From NCBI GenBank assembly GCA_023846275.1, contig CM043870.1:14421527-14485526 (forward strand): a DNA stretch of 64,000 nt. Reading direction: 5' to 3'. Both the position numbers and the translations under genes were made by a program. This DNA is from Vanilla planifolia (taxonomy: Eukaryota; Streptophyta; Magnoliopsida; Asparagales; Orchidaceae). Below the pieces are notes generated by a model. That model saw only the letters and a list, made by a program, of their open reading frames with translations, made no database searches and was not told the DNA's origin. How positions within the stretch are numbered: position 1 is the first letter of the stretch; every line of letters starts with the position of its first letter. Shown here piece by piece: positions 22,201 through 34,600 of the stretch.

Positions 22201-25200
22201 ATAGTAGAGTTAAGCAGAGTAGAGTAAAGTAAAGCGGAGTTAGGTTAGGCTAGGCTAGGCTAGGCTAAAGTAGAGTAGAGAAGAGAAGAGTAGAGTAGAG
22301 TAGAGTAGAGTAGAGTATAGTAGAGTATAATAGAGTAGAGCAGAGCTAGGTTAGGCTAGACTAGGTTAGAGTATAATAGAGTAGAGTAGATTAGAGTAGA
22401 GGAGAGTAGAGTAGAGCTGAGTAGAGCAGAGTAGAGTAGAGGAAAGTTTTGCTAGGCTAGGCTAGAGTAGAGTAAAGTAGAGTTGAGCTATGTTTGACTA
22501 GGCTAGGGAAAGTTAGAGTAGGGTCAAGTTGAGTAGATTTGAGTAGAGTACAGTAGAGTAAAGTAGAGTTGAGCTAGGTTAGGCTAAGCTAGGCAAGGGT
22601 AGGCAAGGCTAGGCTAGAATAGAATAAAGTAGAGTGGAGTAGAATAGAGCTAGGTTAGGCTAAGCAAGGGTAGGCTATGCCAAACTAAACTAAAATTGAA
22701 TAGAGCAGAGTAGAGCAGAGTAGAGTAGACTAGAGTAGAGTAGCACAAAGTAAAGTAGAGAAGAGTAGAGAGTAGAGCAGAAAAGAGTAGAGCAGAGTAT
22801 AGTAGAGCAAAGTTGAGAAAAATAGTGCAGATCAAAGTAGATCAAAGTAGAGCAAAGCGAGGTAGAGTAGGGCTAGGTTAGGCAAGGCTAGGTTAGAGTA
22901 GAGTAGAGTATTGTAGAGTATAGTAGAGTAGAGCTAAGTTTGGCTAGGCTAGGCTAGGTTTGAATCGAGCAGAGTAAAGTAGATTAGAGTAGAGGAGACT
23001 AGAGTAGAGCTAGGTTAGGCGGCTAGGTTATGCTAGGCAAGGATATGTTAGGCAAGTCTAAGCTAGGCTAAAGTATAGTAGAGTAAAATAAAGTAGAGAA
23101 GAGTAGAGTAAAGTAAAGCTAGGTTAAGCAAGATGAGAGTAGGCATTATAAGAGTAGAGTTAAGTAGAATAGAATTGTATAGAGCAAAGCAGAGTAGAGC
23201 AGAGCAGAGCAGAGTAAAGAAGAGTAAAGCAGAGCAGAGCACAATAGAGTGGAGTAGAGCAAAGCACAGTAGAAATAGGTTAGGCTAGGCTAGCAAGGCT
23301 AGACTAGATTAAAGCTAAGCCAGGTTGTGCTAGGCTTAGCTAAGTTAGAGTAGAGTAGATTAAAGTAAAGTAGAGTAGAGTAGTGCAGAGTAGAGTAGAG
23401 TAGAGTAGAACAAAGCAAAGCAGTGTAGAGCGTAGTAGAGCAGAACTAGATTAGGTTTGGCTAGGCTAAGTAAGGTTTGACTATAATAGAGTAGAACAAG
23501 GTTAGGTTAGGCTAGGATATATTAGAGATGAGTGGAGTAGTGTAGAGTAGAGTAAAGTAGAGCTAGGTTAGGCTAGGTTTGGCCAGGCTATGTTAAACTA
23601 AGGTAAGCTAGGCTAGGCTAGGCTAGAGTAGAGTAGAGTAGAGTAGATCAAGGTTAGGCTTGGCAAGGCTAAAGTATGATAGAGTAGAGTAGAGTAGAGC
23701 ATAGTATAGAATAGCAGAGTAGAGCAAAGAGGAGTAGAGAAAAGTAGAGCATAAAAGAGCAGAGCTTAGTTAGGTTAGGCCAAGCTTGGCTAAAGTAGAG
23801 TAGAGTAGAGCATGGTTAAGCTAGGCAAGGCTAGGCATGGTTAGAGTAGACCAGATTAGAGTAGAATAGACTATAGTAGAGTAGGGCCAGGCTAGGCTAG
23901 GCTAGATAAGTGTGGAGTAAAGTAGAGTAGAGCAGAGCTTAATTAGGTTAGGCTAGGCTCGAGTAGAGTAAAGTAGAGTTTAGTATGGTAGAGTAGATTA
24001 GAGCAGAGCAGAGTAGAGCAAAGAAGAGCTAGGTTAGGCTAGCTAAACAAGAGTAGAGTAAAATAGAGTAGAGTAGAGTTGAACTAGGTTAGGTAAGGTT
24101 AGGATGGCCAAGTTAAGCTAGGATAAGCTAGGTTAGAGTATAATAGAGTAGGGTAGAGTAGGGTAGAGTAGAGTAGAGTAGAGTAGAGTAGAGTGGAGTA
24201 GAGTAGAGCTAGGTTAAGCTAGGCTGAGCTAGTCTCGAGTATAATTGAGTGTACTAGAGTAGGGAAGAGTAAAGTAGAGTAGAGCAGAGTTCAGTAGAGT
24301 AGAGTAGAGTAGAGTACGACAAAGTGGAGTAGTGTAGAGAAGAGCAATAAAAAGTAGAGTAGAGCACAGTAGAGTAGAGCAAAGCTAGGTTAGGCTAGGC
24401 TAAGCTATGTTAGAGTAGAGTAGAGTAGGGTAGACTGAGGTTAGGTATGGCTAGGCTAGGTTAGAGCAGAGAAGAGTAGAGTAGCATAAAGAAGAGTAGA
24501 GTAGAGTAGAGAAGAGTAGAGCTAGGTTAGGCTAGGCTAGGGTAAGCGATGCTAGGTTAGGCTAGACTTGAGTAGAGTAGAGCTCAGTTAGGCTATTTTA
24601 GGCCAAGTTATGCTAGAGCAGAGTAGAGTTGAGTTGAGTAGAGCAAAGAAGAGTAGAGTAGAGTAGGGCAGAGTAGAGAAGAGTAATGTAGAATAGAGTA
24701 GAGCAAAGTAGAATAGAGCAAAGTAGAGTAGAGTAGAGTAGAGCTAGGTTAGGCTAAGCTAGGTTAGAGTTGAGTATGGTAGAATAGAGTAGTGTAGAGT
24801 AGAGTAGAGTAGAGTCGAATCGAGAAGAGTAGAGTATAATATGAATAGTAAAGTATAGTAGAGTACAGTAAAGCTTGGTTAATTTAGGTTATACAGGGCT
24901 AGGCTAGGCTAGAGTTGAGTATAATAGAGTAGAGTATGGCTCGATTAGGCTAGGAAAGGCTTGGCTAAGCTCGAATGGAGCAGTGCAGAATATTGTAGAG
25001 CAGAGTGGAGCAGAGCATTATAGAGCAAAACAAAGAAGAATATGGTGGAGTAGAGCTGAGCAAAGTAGAGTAGAGTAAAGCAGAGTTGAGCAGAGTAAGG
25101 TAGAGCTAAATTAGGCTAAGCTAGGTGAGGTTACGCTAGGTTTGAGTAGAGTAGAGTTGAGTAGAGTAGAGTAGGGTAGAGTAGAGTAGAGTTGAGTAGA

Positions 25201-26499
25201 GTACAATGGAGAAGGGCAAAGTAGAGCAAAACAGAGTAGAATAGAGTAGAGCAGAGCAAAGTAGAGTAAAGTAGAGCTAAGTTAAGCTAAGCTAAGCTAA
25301 GATAAGCTAGGCTAGGATAGAGTTGAGTAGAGTCGAGTAGAGTAGAGTAGATTAGAGTAGAGTATATTAGGGTAGAGTAGACTAGAGTAGAGTAGAGCTA
25401 GGTCAATCTAGGAAAGGTAGGGCTAGGCTAAGCCACTCTTGGTTAGGCTAGCCTAGAGTAGAATAGAGTAGAGTAGAGTAGAGTAGAGTAAAGTTGAGCT
25501 GAGTAGAGCTAGGTTAGGTTAGGCTAGGTTATGCTAAACTAGAGTATAACAGAGTAAAGTAGAGTATAGAAGAGTAGAGGAAAGAAGAGCAGAGCAGAGG
25601 ATAGCAAAGTGGAGAAAAGAAAAGTTGAGTAAAGCAAAGTGGAGAAAAGTAAAGTGGAGTAAATTAGAGTAGAGCATAATAGCATTGAGTAGAGAAGGGC
25701 ATAGTAGAGTAGAGCAGAGTAGAGTAGAGAAGAGCATAGCTAAGTTAGAGTAGAGTAGAGTAGAGTGGAGCAGTGTAGAGCAAAGCAAACAAATATAGAG
25801 TTGAGCACAGTAAAGTGGAGGAAAGCTAGGTTAAGCTTGGCTAGACTAAGCTATGTTAGAGTAGAGTAGAGTTGAGTAGAATAGTGTATAGTATAGTAGA
25901 GTAGAGCTAGGTTAGGTTAGGCTAGGCTAGGCTATAGTGTATTAAAGTAGAGTAGAGTATTGTGGAGTAGAGTAGAGCTAGGTTAAGTTAGGTTAGAATC
26001 GAGTATAGTAAAGCAAAGTAGAGTACAGTAATGTAGAGTAGAATAGAAAGAGTATAGTAGAGTAGAGAAGAGGAGAGCAAACCAAAGCAAAGTATGGCAG
26101 AATAGAGCAGAGTTGAGCAGAGTAGAGTAGTGTAGAGTAGAGTAGAGAAGAGAATAAAAGAGTAGAGTAGAGTACAGTTGAACTAGGTTAAGTTAGGCTA
26201 GAGTAGAGTAGCACTAGGTTTGGCTAGGTTAGGCTAGGTAGGATAGAGTGGGGTAGAGTAGAGTAGAGAAGAGCAGAGCAAAGTAGAGCAGAAAAGAGAA
26301 AAGTGAAGTAGAGCAGAGCATAGTAGAGTAGAGCAGAATAGAGTAGAGAAAAGCAAAGCAGAGCAGAGCATAGTAGAGCAGAGCATAGTGAGGTTAGGTT
26401 AGGCAAGGCTACATTAGGCAAGGCAAGTCTAGAGCAGAGTAGAGCATAGTAGAGTCGAGTAGAGCAGAGTGGAGTAGAGTAGAGAAAAGTAGAGCAAGG

Positions 26500-26529
26500 T
26501 TAGGCTAGGCTAGCCAATTCTAGCCTAAC
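26500..26529. repeat. Inverted repeat with perfect 10-bp arms
   Basis: Left arm GTTAGGCTAG (26,500-26,509) and right arm CTAGCCTAAC (26,520-26,529) are exact reverse complements around a 10-base spacer, CTAGCCAATT. The right arm is the array motif in reverse orientation, which is otherwise almost never seen in this single-orientation array. It is followed by ACTTTGGATGTTCAAGG (26,528-26,544), which does not look like pentamer repeat. The site lies just left of the apparent start of the large tandem duplication. Confidence 0.85.
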
Positions 26530-28418
26530 TTTGGATGTTCAAGGCTAGAGTAGAGTAGAAAAAGTAGAGTAGAGTTGAGTAGAGCAAAGTAGAGCAGAGC
26601 AAAGTAGAGTAGAGCAGAGTGGTATAGTATAAAACAGAGCTGAGCAAAGTTAAGTTAAGCTAAGCTAGGCTAGGATAAGTAAGGCTAGGCTTGGCTTGGC
26701 TAAGCTAGGCATGTGTAGTGTAGAGTAGAGTAGAGCTACATTAGGCTAGGCTACGTTAGAGAAGAGTACAATAGAGTAGAGTAGAGTAGAGTAGAGTAGA
26801 GTAGAGTAAAGTAGAGTAGAGTAGAGGAGAGTATAGCTAGGTTATGCTAGCCTAAGATAGGCTAGGCTTGGAAAGGCAAGGATAGGCTAACCTAGAGTTG
26901 AGTATAGATGAGTAGAGTAGAGTAGAGCACGATTAGGTAAGGCTAGGCTAGAGTAGAGTAAAGTAGACTAGAGTAGAGTAGAGTAGATTTGAGCAGAGCA
27001 AAGCAGAGAAGAATGGGGTATAGCACAATTGAGTAGAGCAAGACAGAGTAGTGTAAAGATGAGCAGAGCATAGTAGAGCTAGGTTAGGCTAAGGTAGGCA
27101 ATGTAAAGCTAGGTTAGAGTAGAGTAGAGTAGAGTAGAGTAAAGTAAGGTAGAGTAGAGTAGAGTCGAGTAGAGTATTGTAGAGTGGAGTAGAGTGGAGT
27201 AGAGTAGAGTAGAGCTAGGTTAGGCTAGGGTAGTTTAGGCTAAGCTAGGTTAGGCTAGCTAGAGTATAGTAGAGTAGAGTAGAGCTAGGCTAGGTTAGGC
27301 TAGGCAAGGCGAGGCTTTGCTAAAGTAGACTAGTGTTGAGGAGAGCAAAGCAGAGGAGAGTAGAGCGAAGTAGAGTAGAGTAGAGTATAATAGAGTAGAG
27401 TAGAGCAAAGTAGAGTAAAACAGAGTTGAGCTAGGTTAGGCTAGGCTAGGCTAGGCTAAGCTAAGTATGGCTAGGATAGAGTTGAGTAGAGTAGGGTAGA
27501 GTAGAATAGAGTAGAGCAGAGCAATGTAGAGCAAAGCATAGTAGAGTAAAGTATAATAAAGTATAGTAGAATAGTTAGGTTTGGTTAGGCTAGGCTAGAG
27601 TGATGTAAAGTATAATGGAGTAAAGTAGAACATAGTAGACTAGAGCAGAGCAAAGCACAGTAGAGCATAGTAGTGTAGAGTAGAGCAGATTAGAGCAAAG
27701 ATGACCAGAGTTGAGCAGAGCTAAGTGGAGTAGAGCAGAGATGACACGAGTAGAGTAGAGCAGAGTAGAGTAGAGATAAGTTAGGCTAAGCAAAGCTAGA
27801 GTAGAGTAAAGTAGAGTGGTGTAGTGTAGAGTAGACGTTGGTAAGGCTAGGCTAGGCTAAAGAAGAGTAAAGTAGAGTAGAGTAGAGTAGAGTAGAATAG
27901 AGTGGAGTAGAGCAGAGCATAATAGTGTAAAGTAGAGTAGAGTAATGAAGAGTAGAGTAATGAAGAGTAGAGTAGAGTAGAGCATAGCAATGAAAAAGAG
28001 TAGAGTAGAGCAGAATAAAGTAGGGTAGTAAAGAATAAATTAGGGTAGAGTGGAGTAGAGCAGAGTAGAGCTTTGCTATGTTAAGCTAAGCTAAGCTAGG
28101 TTAAGCTAGGTTAAGCTAGGCTAAGTTGGGCTAGGCTAAGAGAGGATAGTGTAGAGTAAGGTAGAGTAGAGTAGTATAGAGTAGAGTAGAGTAGAGTGGA
28201 GCTAGGTTAGGCTAGGCTATGCTAAACTAGGCAAGGGCAGGCAAGGCTAGACTTGCTGTGCTAGGCAAGGTAGAGTAGAGTTGAGCAGGGTAGGGTTGGC
28301 TTGGTTAGGCTAGGCTATAGTAGAGTAGAGTACACTAGAGTAGAGTAGAATAAAGTAGAGTATGGTTGAGTAAATTATAGAAGAGTAGAGTAGAGTGGAG
28401 TAGAGTATATTAAAGTAC

Positions 28419-28480
28419 GAGAGAGGAAAGGAGAGGAGAGAAGAGTTTAGGAGAGGAGAGGAGAGAAAAAGAGAGAAAAA
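28419..28480 (+). repeat. Polypurine block in duplication copy 1
   Basis: Two purine-only runs (28,419-28,445 and 28,449-28,480) separated by TTT. They are rich in GGAGA and end in GAGAAAAA words. The matching block of copy 2 is at 36,057-36,131, where the runs are longer and the TTT is absent. The block therefore pre-dates the segmental duplication and has changed in length since. Confidence 0.75.
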
Positions 28481-28799
28481 CATAACAAAGTAGAGTATAG
28501 TAGAAATTAGTAAAGTAGAGCAAAATAGAGTTGTGTGGAGCAAAGTAAAGCAGAGTAGAGCATAGCAAAGAAGAGTAGAGGAGAGTAGAGTAGAGTTGAG
28601 AAAAGAAGAGCAGAGTAGAGAAGAACAAAGCAGAGTAGAGCATCTCTTGGTTAAGCTAGGCAAGGCTAAGCTAGAGTAGAGTAAAATAGAGTCAAGCAAA
28701 GTAAAGTAGGGTAGGATTGAGTAGAGTATAGTAGAGCAATGTTAAGTTAGGCTATGTTAGAGTAGAGTAGAGTTGAGAAAAGTGGAGTGGAGTAAAGTA

Positions 28800-28838
28800 A
28801 TAGCACACAAACCCGAAAGATGTGATCACTGCCTGCTT
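28800..28838 (+). other. Private non-repeat insert with an rRNA-like word
   Basis: The array is interrupted by about 33-38 bases of unrelated sequence; 28,811-28,822 reads ACCCGAAAGATG and 28,829-28,836 reads CTGCCTGC. At the corresponding place in duplication copy 2 (36,490-36,502) there are only about 10 bases between the same flanks (AAAGTAAT on the left, GGTTGG on the right), so this is an insertion in copy 1 or a loss in copy 2. From memory of conserved large-subunit rRNA, ACCCGAAAGATG followed shortly by TGA and TGCCTG resembles a conserved nuclear LSU segment (ACCCGAAAGATGGTGAAC...GCCTG). The match is short and gapped, so origin as rRNA-derived filler is a suggestion only. Confidence 0.45.
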
Positions 28839-31599
28839 GATTAGGTTGGCCTTAGCTTGGCTAAGCTAGGCTAGGCTGTTATAGGATAGGCTAAGCTAGA
28901 GTAGTGTAGAGTAGAGTAGAGTAGAATAGAGAAGGGTAAAGTAGAGTACAGTATAGTAGAGTAGGGTAGATCTGGGTTATGTTAGGCTAAATAAGGCAAG
29001 GCTAGAGTAAAATATAGTACAGTACAGTAAAGTAGAGCAGAGTAGAGCAAAGTAGAGCAGAGATAGGCAGAGAAGAATAGAGATGAGCAGAGCTAGGTTA
29101 GGCAAGGTTGGGCTAAGAAAGATTCAGCTAAGCTAGGCTTGGCTAAGTTTGAGTAGTGTAGAGTAGAGCATAGTTATGCTAGGTTAGGCTAGGCTAGAGT
29201 GGAGTAAAGTAGAGTAGAATAGAGCAAAGTAGAGCAAAGAAGAGCAGAGCAGAATAGAGAATAGTATAGTAGCACAAATCATAGTACAACAAAGAAGAGT
29301 AAAGTAGAGTTTAGTGGAGCTAGTTTAGGCTAAGCTAGGCTAGGTTAGAGTATAGCAGAGTAAGGAGAGTTGAGTAGGGCAGAGTAGAGTAGTGTAGAGT
29401 AAAGTAGTGTGGAGTAGAGTAGAGCTAGGTTAGGTTATGCTAGTCTGGGTTAGGCTTGGCTAAAGTTGAGTAGAGTAGAGCAAAGCAGAGTAGAGTAGAG
29501 CAAAATAGAGCATAGCAGATTAGAACAAAGGAGAGTAGAGCTAGGTTAGGCTAGGCTAGGTTAGGCTAAGCTAGGCTAGACTAGGTTAGGTGATGCTAGA
29601 GTCAAGTAAAGTAGACTAGAGTATAATAAAGTAAAGCAAGGTTAGGTTTGGTTAAGCTAAGCTAGGCTAGGCTAAAGTAGAGTAAACTAGGGTAGAGTAG
29701 AGTAGAGAGGAGCAGAGTAGAGTAAAGTAGAGTAGAGTAGAGTAAAGTAGAGTTAAGCAGAGTAGAGTAGTGTAGAGCAAAGAAGACTAATGTAGAATAG
29801 AGAAGAGAAGGGTAGAGCAAAGCAGAGCTATAGTAGGCTTTGTTAGGTTAGAGTTGAGTAGAGTAGAGTAGAGAAGAGAAGGGTAAAGCTTTGCTAGGCA
29901 AGGCTAAACTATGCTAGAGTAGAGTAGTGTAGAGTAGAGTAGAGTGTAACAGATTAGAGTAGAATAGAGTAGTATAGAGTAAGGTAGAGTAGAATAAAGT
30001 ATAGTAGAGTAGAGTAGAGCAAAGTGAGGCTAGGCTAGGTTGGCAAGGTTAGGCGAGAGTAGAGCTGAGTAGCTCTAAGTTTGGCTAGGCTATGCTATGC
30101 ATGGTTAGAGTAAAGCTGAGTAGAATAGAGTAGAGTTGAGTATAGTAGAGCTGAGCAAGGTTAGATTAAGGTAGGCTAGGCAAAGGTAGACTATAGTGGT
30201 AGAGTACAATAGAGTATAATAGAGTAGAATAGAGCAAGGTTAGGCTAAGCTAGGTTAAAGTAGAGTGGAGCAGAGTAGGGTAGAGTAAAATAGAGCAAAG
30301 TGGAGAAGAGTATAGCAGAGTAGAGCAGAGAAGAGTAAAGAAGAGAAAAGCAAAACAGAGCGGAGCAGAGGAGAGCAGAGCGAAGCAGAGCAGAGCAGAG
30401 CAAAGTAAAGTAGAGCAGAGTAAAGTGGCATAGAGTAGAGTAGAGGAGAGTAGTGAAGAGAATAGAAAAGTACAGTAGAGCAGAGCTAGGTTAGGCATGG
30501 TTAGGCTAGAGTATAGTAGAATAATATAGAGTAGAGTAGAGTAGAGCTAAGTTAGGCAAAGCTAGGCTTCGTTAGAGTAGATTAGAGTAGAGTAGAATAG
30601 AGAAGAGTAGAGTAAAGTAGGTTGAGTAGAGTAGAGCTAGGGTAGGCTAGGCAAGGCTAGGCTATGCTATGCTAGAGTAGTGTAAACTAGAGTAGAGCTA
30701 GGTTAGGCTAGGCTTGACTTGGCTAAGCTAGAGTACAGAGTAGAATAGAGTAGAGAAGAGGAGAGTAGAGTGGAGCATAAAAGAGCAAAGCATAGTAAAG
30801 TAGAGTGGAGTAGAGCAGAGTTAGCTTAGGCTAAGCTAGGCTAGGTTAGGCATTTTAGGCTAAAGTAGAGTAGAGTGGAGTAGAGTTGAGTAGGGTATAG
30901 TAAAGCAATGTTAGGCTAGCTAGGCAAGGTTTGAGTAGTGTAGAGCAAGGTTAGGCTAGGATAGGCTAAGCAAGGGTAGGCTAAGCTTGGCTAGTTAAAG
31001 CTAGAGTAGAGTAGAGTAGAGTAAAGTATTTTAGAATCAATTAGAGTAGTGTATACCAGAGTAGTGCTTGGTTAGGCTAGGCTAGGCAAGAGTAAAATAG
31101 AGTATAGTAGAATGGAGTAGAGTAAAGTTGAGTAGAGTAGAGTAGTATAGTGTAAAGTAGAGTAGAGTAGAGCAGAAGAGAGTATAGTAGAGGAGAGTAG
31201 ACTAGAGCAATAAAGGGGAGAGCAAAGTAGAGTAGAAGAGTAGAGTAGAGTATAATAAAATAGAGAAGAGTAGAGTATAGTAGTATAGAGCAAGATAGGG
31301 TAGAGCAGAGTAGAGCAGAGTAGAGTAGAGTAAAGATATGTTAGGCTAGGCTAGGATAGAGTGGAGCAGAGTTAAGTAGTATAGAGTAAAGTATTGTATT
31401 GTAATGTAGAGTAGAGTAAAGTTAAATTACGCTAGGCTAGGCTAAGCGAGGCTAGGCATGGCTAGGCTAGAGTAAAGTAGTGTAGAGTAGACTAGAGTAG
31501 AGTTGAGTTAGATTTGGCTAGGCTAGGCTAGAATAGAGTAGAGCAGAGTAGAGTAGAATAGAGTAGAGGAGAATAGAGTGGATTAGAGTAGAATAGAGT

Positions 31600-31665
31600 A
31601 GAGTGGAGTAGAGTAGACGAGAGAATTGGAGAGGAGAGGGGACGAGAGGAGAGGAGTGGAGGGCA
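31600..31665 (+). repeat. GAGAATTGGAGAGG landmark block, copy 1
   Basis: A purine-rich patch with a distinctive GAGAATTGG word at 31,621 followed by GGAGA-type units. A near-identical block lies at 39,400 in copy 2. The GAATTGG word occurs nowhere else that I noticed, which makes this pair one of the clearest anchors of the duplication (offset 7,779). Confidence 0.8.
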
Positions 31666-34600
31666 TAACAGAGTAGAGTAAAGAAGAGTAGAGTAGAGTT
31701 GAGCAAAGAAGAGCAGAGCAAAGCAAAGTTGAGAAGAATAGAGAAGAGAAGAGTATAGCAGAGTAAAGCAGAGTAGCGGGGAGCATAGCACAGCAGAGTA
31801 GAGTAGAATAGAGCTAGGTTAGGCTCAGCTATGCTATGCTTGAGTAGAGTAGAGTAAAGCAGTGTAGAGTGGATTAGAGCAGAGCTAGGTTAGGATAGGT
31901 TACGCATGGCTAGGTTGGAATAGAGTGTAGTAGAGTAGAGTAGAGTAGACTAGAGCAGAGTAGACTAGATCTAGTTTAGGTTAGGCTAAGCTAGGAAAGG
32001 GTAGAATAGGTTAGGGTAGCCTTGGTTAGGTTAAAGTAGAGTAGAGTAGAGTAAAGTAGAGTGGAGTATAGTAGAGTAGAGTAGAGCTAGGCTAGGCTAG
32101 GCTAGGGTAAGCTAAGTTAAAGTAGAGTAGAATAGAGGAGAGCAAAGTAGAGAAGAGCAAAATAGAGTAGAGTAGAGTAGAGTAGAGTAGAATATATTAG
32201 AGCAGAGTTATGTTAGGGTAGGCTTGGCTAGCTTAGGTTAGGCTAGGTTAGAGTAGAGTAGAGTAGAGTAGAGCAGAGCTATGTTAGGCTAGGCTAGGCT
32301 TTGTTGGAGTAGAGTAGAGTAGAGTAGAGTATAGTAGGGTAGAGTAGAGTAAAGTATAAAAGAGCTAGGTTAGGCTAAGATAGGCTAGGATAGCATAGGC
32401 TAGGCTTTACTAAGAAAGGCTATAAAGTTGGGTAGAGGTGGTAGTGGAGAGCATAGTGTAGTAGAGCAAAATAGAGCAGATCAAAATAGAAGAGAGGAGA
32501 AGAGAGCAGAGCAGGTTAGAGCAGAGTAAAGAAAGGTAGAATATAGAAAAGTAGAGAAACACATAGAATAGCATAGTAGAGTAGAGTAGAGTAGAGCAAT
32601 GTAGAGCTAAATTATGCTAAGAATGGTTAGAGCAAAGTAGAGTACAGTAGGGAAGAGTAAAGTAGGTTAGGGTTAGGTTAGGCTAGGCTTGGCTTGTCTA
32701 GGTTAGAGTAGAGTAGAATAAAGTAGAGCTAGGTTAGGCTAGGCAAGGCTAGGGTATAGTAGAGTGGAGTAGGTTAGAGTAGAGCAAAGTAGAGCAAAGT
32801 AGAGTTGAGTAGAGCTGAGAATTACAAAGTAGAGCATAGCAGAATAGAGCAAAGTAGAGTAGAAAAGAGATGAGATAAGTAGAGTAGAGCAGAGTAGAAA
32901 AGAGTATGGTTAGGATAGGCTATATTAGAGTAAGGTTATGCTTGGCTAAGTTAGGTTAAGGTAGGCTAGATTTGATTAGAGTATTGCTAGGTTTGGATAA
33001 GCTAGGCTAGATTAGGTTAGAGAAGAGTAGAGTTGAGTTGAGCTAGATTAGGCTAGGGTTGGCTAAAGTAGGTTAAGCTAGGCTAGGCTAGGCTAGAGTA
33101 GAGTAGAGTTAAGAAGAGTACAATAGAGTAGAGTTGTGTAGAGTATAATAAAGTAGAGTATAATAAAGTATATTAGAGTAAAATAAAGTAGAATATTGCT
33201 AGGTTAATCTAGGCTAGGCTAGGTTAGGCTCAACTTGAGTGTAGTGATGTAGAGTAGAGTAGAGTAGCACAGAGTAGAGCTAGGTTAGGCTAAACTAGAC
33301 AAAAGTAGAGTAGAATAGAGAAGAGATGGGTAGAGCTGAGTAGAGTAGAGTAGAGTAAAGTGGAGTAGAGTGGATCGAAGTAGAGCAGAGTAGAGCAAAG
33401 TGGAGTAGAGTAGAGTAGAGTAAAGTTGAGTAGAGCCAGGTTAGGCTATGCTAGGCTAAGCTAGGGTAAAGTATAGTAGAGTAGAGTATAGTAAGGTTAG
33501 GTGAGTGTAGGCTAGGTTACAATGGATCTGCTAGCCTAGGCTAGGCTAGAGTTGATTAGAGTAGAGTAGAGTAGAGTAAAAAAGAGTAGAGGAGAGTAGA
33601 GTAGAGTAAAAAAGAGCATATTAGAGTAGAGTAGAGAAGTGCATAGTAGAGTAGAGCGAGGTTAGCCTAATTTAAGCTAAGCTAGGCTAGGTTAGTGTAG
33701 GTTAGAGTAGAGTAGAGTACAGAAGAGTAAAGTAGAGTAGAATAAAGCAAAGTATAGTAGAGTAGAGTAGAGTAGAGAAGAGCAGAGTACATCAAAGCAT
33801 AGATAAGTAGAGTAAAGCTATGCAGAGAAGAGTATAGCTAGGTACGGCTAAGCTAGGCTAGCCTATGCTAAATTAGAGTAGAGTAGAGTAGAACAGAGCA
33901 AAGTAGAGTAGAGTGAGTGGAGTATAATAGAGTGGAGTAGAGTAGAGTAGAGTTACGTTAGGCTAGGCTATGCGAGGCTATGCTAGGCAAGGCTAGGCCA
34001 GTGAAGAGTAGAGTAGAGTATAGCTGAATAGAGTAGAGTAAAGCTAGTTTAGGCTTGGCAAGGCTAGGATAGCCTAGAAAATAATAGAGAAGAGTAGAGC
34101 TAGCAGAGTAGAGTAGAGTAGAGAAAAGTAGAGCAGAGTAGAGCTAAGTTAAAATAAGCAAAGCTAGGCTAGGCTAGGCTAGAGTAGAGTAGAGTAGAGT
34201 AGTGTAGAGTAGAGTATAGTAGAGTAGAGTAGAGTAGAGTTGAGTTGAGCTAGGTTAGGTTAAGCTAGGTGAGGCTAGGCAAGAGTAGAGTAGAGTAGAA
34301 AAGAGTAAAGTAGAGTCGAGTAGGTAGAATGGAGCAGAGCAGAGCAAAGCAAAGTAGGGCCGAGCAAAGTAGTACAATATAGAGTAAAGCTGAGCAAAGT
34401 GAAGTTAGACTAAGCTAGGTTAGGATAGGTAAGGCTAGGCTGGGCTTGGTTAAGCTAGGTTAGAGCAGAGTAGGTTAGAGTAGAGCTACATTAGGCTAAG
34501 CAAGCCTAGGCTAGGTTGGAGTAGAGTATAATGGAGTAGAGTAGAGTAGAGTAAAGTAGAGTAGAGTAGAGTAGAGCTAGGTTAAGTTAGCCTAGGATAT

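Larger units (their letters stand above)
5081..26499 (+). repeat. Plain array between HOR domain and segmental duplication
   Basis: About 21 kb of diverged TAGAG/TAGGC blocks with no gene, RNA or unique island that I can support. Slightly unusual short words, each only a few bases out of register, occur near 13,392-13,408 (AATTTATTTGATG), 16,190-16,215 (ATAATCGGCGAGCC), 20,490-20,512 and 21,340-21,365. A T7 run sits at 21,255-21,261. Individually annotated features are the 20-bp duplication at 5,821, the polypurine run at 7,143, the TATAG patch at 16,591 and the GGAGA run at 19,232. I did not detect HOR landmarks of the 1.1-5.1 kb type here. Confidence 0.8.
26560..34380 (+). repeat. Segmental tandem duplication, copy 1
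   Basis: About 7.8 kb that aligns collinearly with the next segment. Matched landmarks (this copy to copy 2): 26,641/34,391 TGAGCAAAGT; 26,731/34,491 TAGAGCTACATTAGGCTA; 26,866/34,616 GCTTGGAAAGGCAAGG; 27,571/35,202; 28,481/36,132 after a polypurine run; 28,844/36,502 GGTTGG(C/G)CTTAGCTTGGC-like; 29,082/36,740 GATGAGCAGAGCTAGG; 29,251/37,071 AGAATAGAGAATA; 31,621/39,400 GAGAATTGGAGAGGAGAGG; 32,571/40,381; 33,042/40,834; 33,791/42,736 and 33,952/42,899. Offsets drift from about 7,630 to 7,880, then jump to about 8,945, showing later indels. Identity looks like roughly 75-85% by eye. Edges are approximate. No gene is seen. Confidence 0.8.

Noticed and set aside
28800..28860. A functional rRNA or other ncRNA gene
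   Set aside because: Only about 33-38 bases are non-array; at most this is a fragment, far too short for an rRNA gene.
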